Assembly (NCBI GenBank): GCA_032718475.1
Contig: JAUCBJ010008216.1
Location: 1-64,000, forward strand
Reading direction: 5' to 3'
Length of the DNA: 64,000 bases
From: Nemertoderma westbladi
Lineage: Eukaryota; Xenacoelomorpha; Nemertodermatida; Nemertodermatidae
In this document: one piece after another, positions 22,107-33,828 of the stretch
Position numbering within the stretch: the stretch's first letter is position 1
Layout: each line of letters starts with the position of its first letter
The notes under the pieces: generated by a model
The model's database searches: none
What the model saw: only the letters and a program-made list of their open reading frames with translations
What the model was told of the DNA's origin: nothing
Translations under genes and position numbers: made by a program

Positions 22107-22655
22107 ATGGGTAACAAGAAGCACTGTGAACGCTGTCTCAGAGCATTTTACAGTGACAACTCGTTAGAAGAACATCGCCAGCTTTGCTGTACAGGTAAAC
22201 GGCAACTCGAGTATATGCCTGAAAATCTCTTGGTTAATACATTAAGACTCGCCCGAGTAAGACTCGATAAGACCCACCTTTCTGTATATACGCTGACATT
22301 GAAACTATCCTCAAACCTACAAGCATTATTAAACTCCAGAAACATATAGCCAGTGCGGCAGCCTTTTACACAGTACCAAATCAGAAATTAAATAACCCCC
22401 CTAAAACAGATATTCAAATTTTCCGTGATGATGGCAGTAACCACGAAATGCATGACTTTCTAATCGCTCTGGAAAGTCATTATAGGGAGTTATTCGATTG
22501 GTTCATTTCTAGCACAAAGACACACGGCCCTATGCAACTCACTAGTAGCCAACAAACATACTTTAATAACACTACGCAATGCTATGTTTGTCACTATAAT
22601 TTAACCCCCAACTCTCACGAGAGTGAGGCATTCGTTGCCATATGCAACTGTTGAG
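22107..22655 (+). pseudogene. Relic of a protein-primed type-B DNA polymerase (polinton/adintovirus-like), exonuclease domain
   Basis: The first frame (22107-22260) starts with a C-x2-C finger (KHCERCLRAFYSDNSLEEH) that precedes the exonuclease in polinton- and adintovirus-type polymerases. After a frameshift near 22265-22280 another frame reads YADIETI, the exonuclease I motif (D-x-E), and continues open to the stop at 22655 through a GPMQLT ... CYVCHYNL segment also typical of this family. The palm motifs (SLYP-type and DTD) are not present, so only the N-terminal third survives. The gene family replicates selfish DNA elements or viruses. This copy is broken. Confidence 0.72.
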
Positions 22656-22779
22656 GGGAATTTTAGTCCACAAACAACTATGGTAGCCATGGAGGAAACA
22701 ACACCCCTGATACGGGTATATGCCACCAAAACAATAAACCATCCGAGTCGGACCTGGATGATATACGTGAGGTGCTATG

Positions 22780-24220
22780 CAGAGAGCGTTATAATCCAAA
22801 CTACAGGTGTCAGCTACATAGAAATAGGATGCATAAGACCATCGATTGCAACCAGTGGCAGGCATTGCTGAAAGAAGATTGATTAGCTTATACAGGGAGA
22901 TTTGGATTATGTCACAGATGCGCGGTGGGAGGACATAGGAAGGATTGGTGTCGAGAACATCCATCGAGATACGCTGAGACCAACAAGACTGGAGGCCAAA
23001 CAATGGCGACAAGTACGACTGGAAGATTTAAGAAGCGAGGAACAGTGTTACTGGGGGTGGGGCCAGTAAGGATAAAAGGAGAGAACAGGCGATCTGTATC
23101 TACACTGATGTTGATTGACAGTGGGGCAGCATTTACGCTAATGGAAGAATGGGTGGCCGAGAGGTTGGGGATGAAGACTAGGCTGAGCAAGATGACCGTG
23201 ACTACCATTTCCAGCAAGGACAAGGTCATGAAGATGAGAACGAGACAATGGTAGATAGCGGCAATTACACCAGAATGTAATTACGGAGCTACGATTGAGC
23301 CCAACCAGATAACGAAATCGATAAATATCAACGCCAGGCAGCCGACAAAAATCGAAACCGAACAGTATCGGTACTTGGATGACATCGATTTTTCAACACC
23401 GAAATTGGACGTCCCGAAAGTGTCTCTCATTGTTGGCATGGACTGTCCGACGGCCCATGAGAGGCTACAGACCATCTTTGGCAATAACAAGGAGCAAGAC
23501 CCTGTGGCTATCCTGACGCGATTCGGATGGACACTTCTGGATGCATGCTGTCTTGTACCATTGGGGAGATAGAGCTGGAGTCGAAGACGGGCGATGGGGA
23601 GATCCCATATGAGAAGCGGCCTGGGGAAGGATATCAGGAGTCAGACGAGAAGCAACAGCAAGGGAGTGGGCGGAAGCAAATGGGCTCAACCCAGAGGACC
23701 AAGAGGCGATGGGATGGAACATAGATGTTCCTGGCGAGTATCAGTATAATGATGGGGAAGAGCGGACGGCGAGATATCCAGAGAGATGTCCAGAAGAGAC
23801 GCTGGTCTGGTACAAGGATGGGGAAGATTGGACGGCGAGATATCCAGAGAGATATATGGAAGAGATGCCGATCCAAATAAGGAGTATAAAGATACCCCTG
23901 GTATTGAATAAGAAGACAAGGTGGGAAGGGAGAGGATGTAAGAAGGTTAATCCAAAGGGATAGGAGCCGATGATGAAAGGTGATGAAGGGAATTGGGAAA
24001 TTAGAGGAGATGTGTTGTACACGGGGCTGGCAGAGTGCGAGGGGGCATTAAATGTTAAACCATTTTGCGTACCGAATGATGACCACAGGTCATCAGGGGC
24101 TTTAGTGCCGGCGCACATATTGAGGGGGAGGCCAGCAGAGGCAGCATGTACCAGTGAGGATGAGATGAAGGGTGGCATTTTGCCACCAGGGGACGATGAG
24201 AGGAGTTCTGTGAGGTGACG
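22780..24220 (+). pseudogene. Decayed BEL/Pao LTR retrotransposon
   Basis: Seen in order on the + strand but in different frames: two gag zinc knuckles (C-Q-L-H ... H-K-T-I-D-C at about 22800 and CHRCAVGGHRKDWC at about 22915), an aspartic protease start LIDSGAAFTLMEEW (about 23110), the following SLIVGMDCP ... TRFGWTLL segment (about 23430-23550) that in BEL/Pao links protease to RT, then a 72-bp duplicated low-information stretch (about 23750-23870), and finally an integrase C-terminal piece LYTGLAECEGALNVKP ... GALVPAHILRGRP (about 24015-24130). The RT, RNase H and integrase core are missing, so it has a large internal deletion plus frameshifts. LTRs were not identified. Confidence 0.75.
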
Positions 24221-24450
24221 GAAAGATCCGATCTTAGGGTGGAGGAGAAGGGAAGGTCAGATCCGAGGGAGTTAGGATTGACAAGGAGAGTGGGGCGAAG
24301 AATAAGAGGATCTACAGGGGGGCAATGGGAGAGTTGCCTGCTGGATAAATCGCCCTAGGTTGATGAGTCGTCCATTAAATTGGACTGAGGGGGGTGGGAA
24401 TAAGGGCAATACACCCTTCCCACAAAAATAAAATAAAAATAATAAAATAA

Positions 24451-24611
24451 AAACAATACTTACGCCGGCTCAATGGGACCAATACTTACGCCGGGTCAAT
24501 GGGACCAATAATTATGCTGGGTCAATGGGACCAATACTTACGCTGGGTCAATGGGACCAATACTTACACCAGGTCAATGGGACCAATACTTACGCCGGGT
24601 CAATGGGACCA
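24451..24611. repeat. 26-bp minisatellite
   Basis: Six units of caatgggaccaatacttacg plus ccgggt, each 26 bp, with point variants. Immediately downstream of the BEL/Pao remnant. It could lie in its 3' region. Confidence 0.92.
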
Positions 24612-26239
24612 TGTATAGTCTAGCTAGAGTCATGATTAAGGGTTATTATGGACTAATTGACTGAAACACGATGAGACAAAGGGCTCACTTACCATACATA
24701 CAGCGTGGAGCGTGCGTATTCTGTGTGAAATCCGACGGGAATGCAGAGAGTGGGAATGAAACAGGGTTGAGTATGAGAGGAGGATGGGGAGGAGGTGCTA
24801 GAATTTGGGAGAAAGGTAAGAGGTGCGTGATCCAAGTGTGGGGGGGGGGCGAGCAGAGTGGAGGATGAGTCCTATGGGACTAGTGATGTGAGTAGGAGGT
24901 GAGGAGGTTGGACGATGGTGTCCAGGGAAGAAAATTGAGTGAGGAGAAAGGGCAATCGTCTAGACAGAGACGCCAGATGCCTTGGTACAGCTTAGCTCGC
25001 GGATCTGCCAACGGATGGGTAGTGAGAACAGACCCAGAAGGGCCAGCCTGGAAAGCTGGCCCCAAGAAAATAATTCCACCCCACATCCAATACTAGATTG
25101 GATTCCAGTGGAATTTTAGCGCACTAGAGGTTGATGCTATCTTCTCACTGGGAAGATAGCATGGCATGGGGGGGGAGTGGTAGTGGATCCAATTTGCTGC
25201 ACTACCTAGCGGAAAATGGGGAAAGTGGCGACTTACCAATTACGGTTTGCTAGAGGCGACATTACAAATATAATGTCACCTACCAACACACAGGGCAACA
25301 CATATTGCCAATTGGTTAGGGAGAGATCACAGATTACAAGCCATCTCGGGGGGGGGGGGGAAAGAAAGCTAGCATGTGGATACAGAAATTAGGGATTGCC
25401 AGCGGGGAGAAATAGATTAGCCAATGGTGGGGCAGTTTACCATCTGATTAATGTGCATTCATTGGCCAGGCCAAGCTGTAGATAGCAATATTACATGTGT
25501 AGTAATTATATATAACCATTACCCATTAATTGTGCACTTTATACAGTGTTTTCAAACGTCCTCATCACCTACCGCTTTGTACTTGTACTGTATTACTGGT
25601 ATCTATATTAATCAGAGATTAACGACTTTAACACCAAAACTATATTATTATACCGGCCTTCGGCCTTCAGTCATTCAGCCTTCAGCCACAGTAAGTGGAC
25701 GCGGCTTCGCGTATCAAACCATGTCAAAACCTGGTCGGGATTCCCTTGCCAACTCGGGGATCCCGTCACATCCATTGTAGGAATTCATGGCAGAGAGAAT
25801 GTTTTTTTAGATCGAAAGTTATGGTTTCCACACATTTGTTTTCTTTTGTATGAGCAAGATCGTCATTCATAGCTAGCCATCTTGCTTCAGCCCTGCCCAG
25901 ATGTTATTGTGCGCATCCTCTAAACTTTTGATCTCACCATCATCAATGGCTCCAGCTCTTTTTGCTATGCAGAGATCAGAATTATTACACGAGTCTTTAT
26001 GGGGTGGTTTGAATCTCAGATTGAACTCCTCATAGAAAAATATTCTTATAAGTTGATAACTGAGGCATCCTACTTTGTTTCAATGTAGTTTCATTAACAG
26101 TAAGAATTGTTGAGGCTTTTTATAGTGAATAAATCTTTTCTAGGTTAAGTTCTATCCCTAAAAACTTTGCATCTGTTTACAGTATGCAATATTCCTGCAA
26201 TAGTGAGACACATAATTAGGGAACTTCTCAATAATATAC
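24612..26239. other. No gene recognised; G-rich tracts
   Basis: Purine-rich sequence with G runs at about 24839-24849, 25160-25170 and 25351-25361, then ordinary AT-rich DNA. A ggccttcggccttcagtcat-type short direct repeat lies at about 25656-25690. It may include LTR or UTR sequence of the BEL/Pao element, which I could not delimit. 25790-26239 has no coding signal. Confidence 0.5.
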
Positions 26240-26840
26240 TCTATTACACCTCATCTTACAACTGGGTCTATTTTCTTTGGTGGAGTGTGAATCCCCCTTT
26301 GGTCGGCATAGGATTGAAGCCTATTTTTCTGTAGTGCTACATCCAGTGGTGTTTCATTGATCATATATGTATTAAGGAAACAACGTTTGCATGCGCTCAC
26401 ATCAGCAAGAGAGTATTCACATGTAAATTTGTGCACTGATGGACCTTTCACATAATTACAATTTGTTGACTTTTCCTTCACACGGGGGTTTAAGTAAGAA
26501 CAACGAGTCTCAGAGGACCAAAGTGCCAATAATTTTCAAAAGCGGTTTGTCTGACTTCTTTGAAAACTTTTTTTTCTGTACAAGCTTTCTTCAATGGACA
26601 TGTATATTCAGTGTCAAATATTTTTATAGCTTGATCATCTACCGAAGTGGGAAGTTTTCAATTTCTTCGTCTTCGTTTCTCTTGGTGTGTATACATTCAT
26701 ACCATTTAGTTTCATACCTCTCTCCAAAATTTCGAGAAGTGGAAGCTTCTTCTGTAGCAGAACCTAAACCATCCAAACAGTACGAATGGTCACTTTTGGT
26801 AGGACTAATAAGAGATTCGGTTATTATATCGTTCAATAAT
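26240..26840 (-). pseudogene. Transposon-type protein remnant, N-terminal part (same family as 7733-8300?)
   Basis: Minus-strand open segments 26836-26639 and 26529-26251. The second contains VCKRCFLN-like CKRCFLNTYMINE and RGIHTPPKK, a cysteine-bearing block and an R-G-x-H-x-P motif that I associate with the N-terminal half of the same transposon-derived proteins whose C-terminal WADSCGGQN block is at 8270. Between them the frame is interrupted (stop near 26530). Both remnants lie on the minus strand in N-to-C order 18 kb apart. One exploded gene or two separate relics are both possible. Family name uncertain. Confidence 0.45.
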
Positions 26841-26894
26841 TCATTAAATAAATTGGAGTTGAGATGTTAATGCAACTGTAATTAAAGATGTAAT

Positions 26895-26997
26895 ATTATG
26901 GTTTTGTCCAGGAATGGAAAAAATGAGAAAACCCCCGGTTCAACCCCCGGCGGTGACGCGCTTTCTCATTTTTTCAATTTCTGAACAAAACCATAAT
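26895..26997. repeat. Small inverted-repeat element (about 36-bp arms)
   Basis: 26895-26930 (attatggttttgtccaggaa...) pairs with 26962-26997 (...ctgaacaaaaccataat) with a few mismatches around a GC-rich centre. It looks like a MITE or foldback of about 103 bp. 26998-27339 has nothing I can identify. Confidence 0.7.
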
Positions 26998-27339
26998 AAT
27001 TCATTAATCTGAATGTGATGCTTCTGTATTAGATTCTTCTAATGAAGCAAAAACATTAGCTAGTCTCTAGAGATGAACTAGGTTTATCAGAATCTTCTGA
27101 ATCTCAAGGTCTATCTATATATTGGGTCATCTTTAATGACGGAAGTTGCTGTTGTACTAGAGGAAGACCTAACGGATCATAGGTGCTGGCTGGGGTCCGT
27201 TAGGTAATCCGAATGTAAAATATTTATGTCTAAATTGTTGATTACATCATTGAACATGGATTCATCTAAATATTCTTCAAAATTAAATAATCGATGTAGA
27301 TCGAGATAATCGATCGCTTCATTCAGTTCTATTGGTACT

Positions 27340-29705
27340 TATTTTATACATTATGTAAAAACAATAACAAATACACCAAACAATGTACCGGTATAAAGGT
27401 ATTGTCCAACATAACATATAGGATTACCCCTAAAGTTTGCAGCTTATTTCCATGGGGGTCCTTTATGTTACTTGGTTACAAATACAATATTACACTACGC
27501 TAACCTAAAACCAATATAAAACGTAATTACACTATGTACATGTACAACTTTACCGAGAGCGTGACAATGTCCGACTCAACGATAAAGATGTAATGTACAG
27601 AACAATTTATTATAAAACGTAATTACAGTATAAATAGTAAATAATTAATAAACTAATAACTTACTGTAGGACTATTGTACCTATTTTTACATTGCACACG
27701 GAGATGAGATTTAACTGCAGATTTAAAAGAATGTTGATTATCTAGGTTTTTAATTTCATTAGGCAGATCGTTCCAATTTTTAATGCCGTTAAAAAAGAAA
27801 GTATCAGATTCGAAGGATTTACAATTCGGGAGGTAGAAGTTTGAAGCACTAGCTCTGGTACTGTAATCGCGTACCGCGTATCGTGTGTATCGCGTACTCT
27901 GTTGAATTTTTGTTTTAGGTAATTGGGACATTTACCATTATACACTTTATGCACATGGTTAAGGCGTAGCTGCTTAACTCTACTATCTAAGTTAAGTAGT
28001 CCAGATTCAGAAAAGTCATCTGGAGTTAGGTGGTGCCTAGGTTTGTAGTCTTTAATAAATCGTACTACTTTATTCTGAGCTACTTGTAATTTACATTTAA
28101 GCTGTTTGGTTAAGCCTTCATACCAAGAAGAGCACGCATAGTCCATGTGACACTGTATTAAAGAAGAGCAAAGTAACTTGCGGGAGTCGGTGTTTAAACT
28201 ATTTTTATTTCTGTATAGAAACCTAAGCCTACTGTTAACTTTCGAGAAAATATTTTTCACTGTACTTTCTCCTGATAAGCAGTTATCCAATGTGGCGCCT
28301 AAATATTTAACTTCCTTTTTATTTTCAATCTTATGTCCATTACTAGTGCCTTCAAACTTAGTTACCTTCTTTAACTTTCTTTTGGAACCAAACAAAATAC
28401 TTTCAGTCTTACCGTAGTGAATGGATAGCTTATTATCAACCAACCACTCATTACAGGATTCTAGAACTGCACTTAACTTTTGGGAAATATGGATAGGATC
28501 TTTATGAGAGAAAATAAGAGCACTGTCGTCTGCATATAAAATGAGTTTAAAATTGGGATCTATACTACTTATCATATCATTTACCTAGCATACAAAAAGC
28601 AGAGGACCTAATATACTACCTTGCGGTACACCACAGGTAATCTCTTGTACAGTAGACTGCGATTTGCTAATGACTACAGTTTGACCTCTGTCTGACAGGT
28701 AGGACTTGAACCACTCTATAGAACCTACACCCATTAGGCCTTACTTACCAAGCAGAATTTCATGATCTACAGTATCGAAAGCCTTTTGTAGGTCCAACAT
28801 TACTGTACCATACCAGTATATAAACCCTTTGCGTTATTACATCTAATTGTATCAGTTAAGTTAGTAAGGCAGGTGTCTGTATAATATGATTTACGAAAAC
28901 CCGACTGAAGTTCATAGATCAGATTTAGCCGACTAAGATGTGCCTCCAGCTGTAGAAAAACAACGTTCTAGAATTTGGATACAATACTTAAGATACTAAC
29001 AGGTCTGTAATTACAGGGTTCTACTTTACTATTCTTTTTATACAGAGGAACAACCTTAGCTAATTTCAGTTCGTCTGGTACTACATTATCTACGATAGAG
29101 TAATTAATAATAAAAGTAATAGGCACTTTAAGTACTTCAGCACCATCCTCAAGAAAACGGGCAGGTATTAGGTCTAGACCGGTACTTTTTGAGGCTGATG
29201 GGCTAAATATATTTTGAAAAACGAAATCCTCAGAAACGGATTTTAAAAATAATTTTTCTGAATTTTGTAACTTTTCTAAATAAAAATTATTTAGAGTTTC
29301 GGACCCTATACTATATTTATTACTTGATAACGGTAACTTCTTACCTAAATTAGAGGCAACATTAGTAAAATAATTATTAAATAAATTACTAACTAGAGTA
29401 TGATCATGAATCAGCTCACCGTTACCCTGCAGAACAATATTCGATTTAGATTTAAGGTTTTTATAAACTAAAGATTTTAGGGTAGACCATAGACTTTTAG
29501 GATTATCTTTATTCTCACTTATTTTGTTGTACAAATATTCAGATTTAGCTTTTTTTTATTTCCCGTTGGACAAGGTTTCTATATTTGCAGTAATTATTAT
29601 AATCAGCTAAAACACGGTATTTCCTAAATTTATACAAATAGTTATCTCTTTCTCTGATATTACTAAGAATACCCGAGGTCATCCAGGTGATATAGGAATT
29701 TACCT
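27340..29705 (-). mobile_element. LINE family C (CR1/L2/Jockey-like), 5'-truncated and broken
   Basis: Reading leftward from 29705: TWMTSGILSNIRERD, YNKISENKDNPKSLWSTLK, STGLDLIPARFL, NYRPVSILSIVSKF (ends 28968), a damaged palm with GVPQGSILGPLLF (about 28625), then KLILYADDSALIFS (catalytic YADD), YLGATLDNCLSGE and HVHKVYNGKCPNYLK, and a 3' UTR to about 27340. Frames change near 29540, 28965 and 28575 and a stop follows LILF near 27750, so it is dead. The 3' UTR matches the fragment at 8821-9110. The truncated 5' end stops about 17 bp before the splice acceptor of the guanylyl cyclase exon at 29723. Confidence 0.9.
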
Positions 29706-29722
29706 TTTTATAATTGTTTCAG

Positions 29723-29866
29723 AGAATTGGAGCACACCAATGTGTGTAAGTTTGTCGGGGGCTGCATTGTTTGCCCTAATGTCTGCATACTTATGGAATA
29801 TTGTCCTAAAGGCGGCCTTGGTGATGTCCTAGAGAATGATGATGTACCATTGAGCTGGTCGTTTCG
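29723..29866 (+). CDS. Receptor guanylyl cyclase, kinase-homology domain exon 1 of 4 seen
   Basis: Acceptor ttgtttcag before 29723, donor gtaagat after 29866. The exon carries one base of a codon, 47 codons and two bases. It encodes the central part of the N-lobe (ELEHTNVCKFVGGCIV ... ILMEYCPKGGLGDVLEND), which matches the pseudokinase region of membrane guanylyl cyclases (natriuretic-peptide-receptor type). These enzymes make cGMP from GTP when an extracellular ligand binds, and the kinase-homology domain relays the signal to the cyclase. The exon is hemmed in by LINE C (about 17 bp upstream) and a LINE A fragment (about 17 bp downstream). Upstream exons were not found. Phase 2 at its end fits the next exon. 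Confidence 0.9.
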
Positions 29867-29883
29867 GTAAGATATTATGTTTA

Positions 29884-31660
29884 AATTTGTCCACCATGCT
29901 TATTCACTCCATGAGGCTGCCAAAGTACAAGATTATGCACTGGCTGGTCCTCACGGCGAAAGCAATGTCCTGCAAAGCGGAGGCGATTTTGTTCTAGTGT
30001 CAAGCTTGGGGGAACCAATGAGACACCCCCAATGTTATATAGTGTCTGGTTGGAGATGTGTACATTGTACTTGACACAATGAACCCGGCGTAGCATTCTT
30101 GTGAATGTGCCATCCAGAGATTTGGTGTCCTCAGCAGTTAGAGCCCAGCATGGACTCCCATAGAGGAGTACTGGAACTACTGCTGCTCTAAATAATCGGA
30201 CCTTAAGTTTCCGATTAATTCTCGGTGACTTCCAAATCCTGGAAAGCCTATTCAAGGCTGCCCATGCCTTTCCCTTACGTATTCGAAGGCCCTCACCTAA
30301 CTTCCGGATCCAAGATCCCAGGTAACAGAGGTCGTCCACATGCTCAAGCATACCATCCTTGGAGCTTATGCTCATCCGATCAGAGACTTGCTGAGAACTT
30401 TCAAAGTTAACTGTCAAAATTTTGGTCTTTCTGGAGTTAATAAAAGACCAACACTAGAAGAAGCATGTTCTAATGAGCTGATGAGCCGTTGGGCTCCCTC
30501 TAGTGATTCTGAGAGTACTCCTAAGTCATCAGCAAAGTCTAGATCAGTTAGGTACTTGGCAGGATTTGGCAGGATGAACAAAAATGGTGCAAGTGTTTCT
30601 CCCTGGTGGACGCCCCATAACACTTCAAATGGTTCTGTGTCACCATCAACTGTAGACACAATGTTGTCGAACCATCGTATGCTGATCTGATTGCTGCAAT
30701 AATTTCATCAGGAATCCCATATAATGAAAGTATGCTAAACATACGTGAGCGGGAGACTGAATCAAAGGCCTTGAAGAAGTCAACAAAGATAACAGCTAGA
30801 TGCCTGTCTTTCTTTTTTGATAACTCTTCAATTATCCTTCTAAGTGCCAAAATTGGCTCTATGGTCCCTCGACCTTTACGGAACCCATTCTGATTTCCAC
30901 GCAGCAGTCTCTCAATGGGATCCCTGATGCGATTTAATAGAATTCTATTGTATAGCTTTGCAGCAATCGAGATCAATGAGATTCCCCGAAAAGAACCATA
31001 GAGTGTTAGGTTGCCCTTCTTGGGAACTAGCACCAACTTATTTGTTTTCATTTCTTGTGAGACTCTTGTTGTTCGGTACATGTCTACTATGATGGGATAG
31101 ATGAGCTTTAACCTTGGTGGTTGGTTGGCTTTTCCGCCCAGTAAGCAAGTTGATCGATTTCCATGCCTGGGATGATTGCCTGCTGTCGTCAGCATTATTG
31201 ATGGCATGAACCTGTTGGTTTATTAGCTCCTGTAGATTAACAGAGTACTGTCTGTTCAGGGACCTAGATGCAGCCTTAACTGCATTCTTGGCCGCTGTAG
31301 TCTGTTTGAGTCGGGGATCTTTCTGCGCCTTATATAGGTCATTTCGGCACTTCTGGATTTTGTTGTCAGTCTAGGGGGCCCTTTTCCTGTTTTGAGGGTA
31401 TACAGTAACTGTTTTTGCAGCTGCTAACTTAACTGCTTCTGTGAAGGCAATATAGCCCTCACAGTGATCTGCCGCCTCAGAGGTAAGAACCTCATACCTG
31501 TTGCTCAGCTGTATTGTGAAGCTGGATCTCACACTTAGCTGTTGCAACAGAGAGGACCAGTCATGCCGCGGCAAGGCAGATTTCTTTGTTCTGCTAGCAC
31601 GCAGACTAAGTCTTACCTTGGCCACAATAAGGCGGTGATCACTGGAGAAGGGTCTGCTAC
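29884..31660 (-). mobile_element. LINE family A copy with internal deletions, 3'-truncated
   Basis: Minus strand from SSDHRL-downstream AKVRLSLRAS (31625) to VNKHGGQ (29884). The final ORF segment and the (tag)n tail are missing, which is unusual for target-primed insertion and points to later deletion. Two deletions are visible: near 31110 the reading jumps from KANQP to LKLIYP, and near 30570 from FLFI to NPAKYL. Frames are otherwise recognisable (VDFFKAFDSVSR, LTDLDFADDLG). Not functional. It lies in the intron after the exon ending at 29866. Confidence 0.92.
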
Positions 31661-31662
31661 TT

Positions 31663-32150
31663 GGGTTAATGGATCAGAAAGTCAGGTGAAACCTTCGGAT
31701 ATGTAATGGTAAGGCATGGGCGTCGTTAAATAGTTGTCTAGGATTTAGAAGAACCAAATAATAAAACGGAACCTCAAGATCCGATTATTTAAGGCAGCTG
31801 TAGCACCAGTACTCTTATATGGGAGTCCTTGCTGGGCTCTTACTGCAGCGGATACAACATCTCTGGATGGCACTTTTACAAGAATGGCTGCGCCAGGTTC
31901 ATTGTGTCAATTACAATGAACACATCTCTAATCAGACTCTATACACATTGAGGTGTTCCACTAGTTAGACACCTGAACGGAACCGCCTCCACTTTGCAGG
32001 ACATTGCTTTCGCCTTGAGGACCATCCCGTGCATAATCTTGTGCTTTGACAGCCTCATGGAGTGAATAAGCATGGTGGAAAGCCTATGACATTCTTGAGA
32101 CGCATCTTAAAGGACACTGGCACAGTGTTCTTAAAATATAGTAGTAGTAC
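31663..32150 (+). mobile_element. LINE family A 3' fragment, diverged
   Basis: Plus-strand copy of the last 480 bp of LINE A, from the W-I-R-K-S-G region to a tail of tagtagtactagtagg. Many indels and stops (for example GSPCWALTA is kept but the following frame is lost), so it is older than the other copies. It sits head to head with the minus-strand copy at 29884-31660. Because the two overlap in LINE coordinates they are separate insertions, not a twin-priming product. Confidence 0.9.
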
Positions 32151-32290
32151 TAGTAGGCCTATATAATATATATGTATCGCACAGCATAGAACAGAATGAG
32201 TCCTCCATGTATATCAGTACAGTACTGGTACCAGTAGAGTACTTATATACTGTAGATAGATTTATATTTCACTATATTTGTATAATTTAG

Positions 32291-32412
32291 GTTTTCATTT
32301 GCTGGAGATATCGCAAAGGGTATGGAATATTTACATTCTAAAGGCATAGTACATGGGAAGCTCAAGAGTTCCAATTGTGTGGTTGATGCAAGATGGTTGG
32401 TTAAGGTAACAG
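32291..32412 (+). CDS. Receptor guanylyl cyclase, kinase-homology domain exon 2
   Basis: Acceptor tataatttag before 32291 and donor gtaagt after 32412. The exon starts with one base completing the arginine begun at 29866 and ends with one base of an aspartate completed at 48802. It encodes [18 protein letters not shown] then [15 protein letters not shown] and [14 protein letters not shown] replaces the HRDLKxxN catalytic loop of true kinases: the catalytic aspartate is absent, as is usual in guanylyl cyclase pseudokinase domains. Length is 122 bp. No frameshift. Confidence 0.92.
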
Positions 32413-33815
32413 GTAAGTAACTACATTGGATAAGTACAAGTACTTTGAAATATTCAAATCAATGGATGGAAGAAGATCAGTCGTCCGATTCACTATACAA
32501 GAATATAATAATAGCCCACCCACAAGTAATCAGCAAAGAGGTCAAAGGCATTACCCCAGAAACCCATACGAAAACAGAGAGAGGGTACTTGTAAGAGATA
32601 ATATATCAAGTAAACACTGTTCAACCAATAACCAACAATCGAAAATTACGAATTTTACAACAAAAATATTTCAGACCAACACAAAATGAGATATCTACTG
32701 GTATATACTGTATCAACAGCTAACAAAGTGACAAATCAATGATTATTATCGATGACCCAGTATACGGGGATTTACTACCAAGTAACAATAAACTGAAGCA
32801 AGAAAAGAAGAAGGAAGAAAACAAAGATAAGAAACAAGATGACAGTGAATCAGCAATACATGTAGATAGTAGTGTCAATGAGACTCGACCAGAGAGAGAG
32901 GACGACAGTAAAATATGCCGAAAGCATTATTCAGAACCTATTATTTTCATGCCGGTTGCTATTTACACCCAAAAACAGTCAGCCATACGCTGAAAGAATA
33001 GAGGAAGACATGGTTTACAGAATCCCGCCCGATCTGTATAGTGTTTATGTTTGTATGAATTAACATCTTCTTGTTATCTCAACTTGTAATAGTTTAAACA
33101 GATTTTTTTTTAAACAGATCAAACTTCGTGTTGTAGGTCAATATCATTGTTATGTTGTGTTCAGCTAACGTGGGGAAGGCCAAAGATCAACAAAAATTGA
33201 AATTTTAAAATTTTTTGTTTGGAGGAGGCGGAGGAGTAGTATTTTGAAAAATGTAAATATCGTGAAATGTAATTCCAAGATAATTTGCTCTAAAATTTGA
33301 ACCTTCCCGCTCAAACCTGACTGTCTGTAGTCTGTTAATCGGTCAGTAATGATTTGACACTATGGCTTCATACCAAATGACTAAAATGATCAATATGGGG
33401 GTTTTCAGGGTCGGTGATTTCATTTCTGATGTCAGTTTTAATGTTTTGTGGCATCTAATATGTCTGTCTGACAGCATGTCTGTCTGTCTGTCTTCTAAAT
33501 TTTGACGGACAAACTGATAGACGGAAAGACAGCGATAACTCGAGAACTAAAAAAGATTTTACCAAACTGTTTCAAGATTTAAACTCCCCATTAAATTCTG
33601 CATCAGATAAATAGAAAACCAAAAATTTGAAAATGTTACCCAAGGAGGGGGTACCCCCACCCCCCCCCCCCCCCTCCCTTAATACATATCATATAATATT
33701 AACAAACATTTAAAATTGTAATAAAGATAATCAATCTTTCGATATTACAGTAAGAGCACTGTATGTCAGTCAGTACTGCAATTTCAGTATGCGTTTTCAT
33801 ACTCTACCTAATATC
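32413..33815 (+). other. Start of the 16.4-kb intron, no gene
   Basis: Intron 32413-48801 begins here. ATG-initiated frames at 32426-32689 and 32739-32993 are lysine/asparagine-rich and look like chance. A tctgtctg repeat lies at about 33465-33500 and a C run at about 33657-33676. Confidence 0.65.
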
Positions 33816-33828
33816 AGATAGTATTTAT

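Noticed and set aside
29884-32150. Twin-priming inversion of a single LINE A
   Set aside because: The minus- and plus-strand pieces overlap in LINE coordinates and differ in age, so they are two insertions.
32426-33063. Small ORFs after cyclase exon 2 as extra exons
   Set aside because: Low-complexity K/N/Q-rich, no family match, no consistent splice phases.
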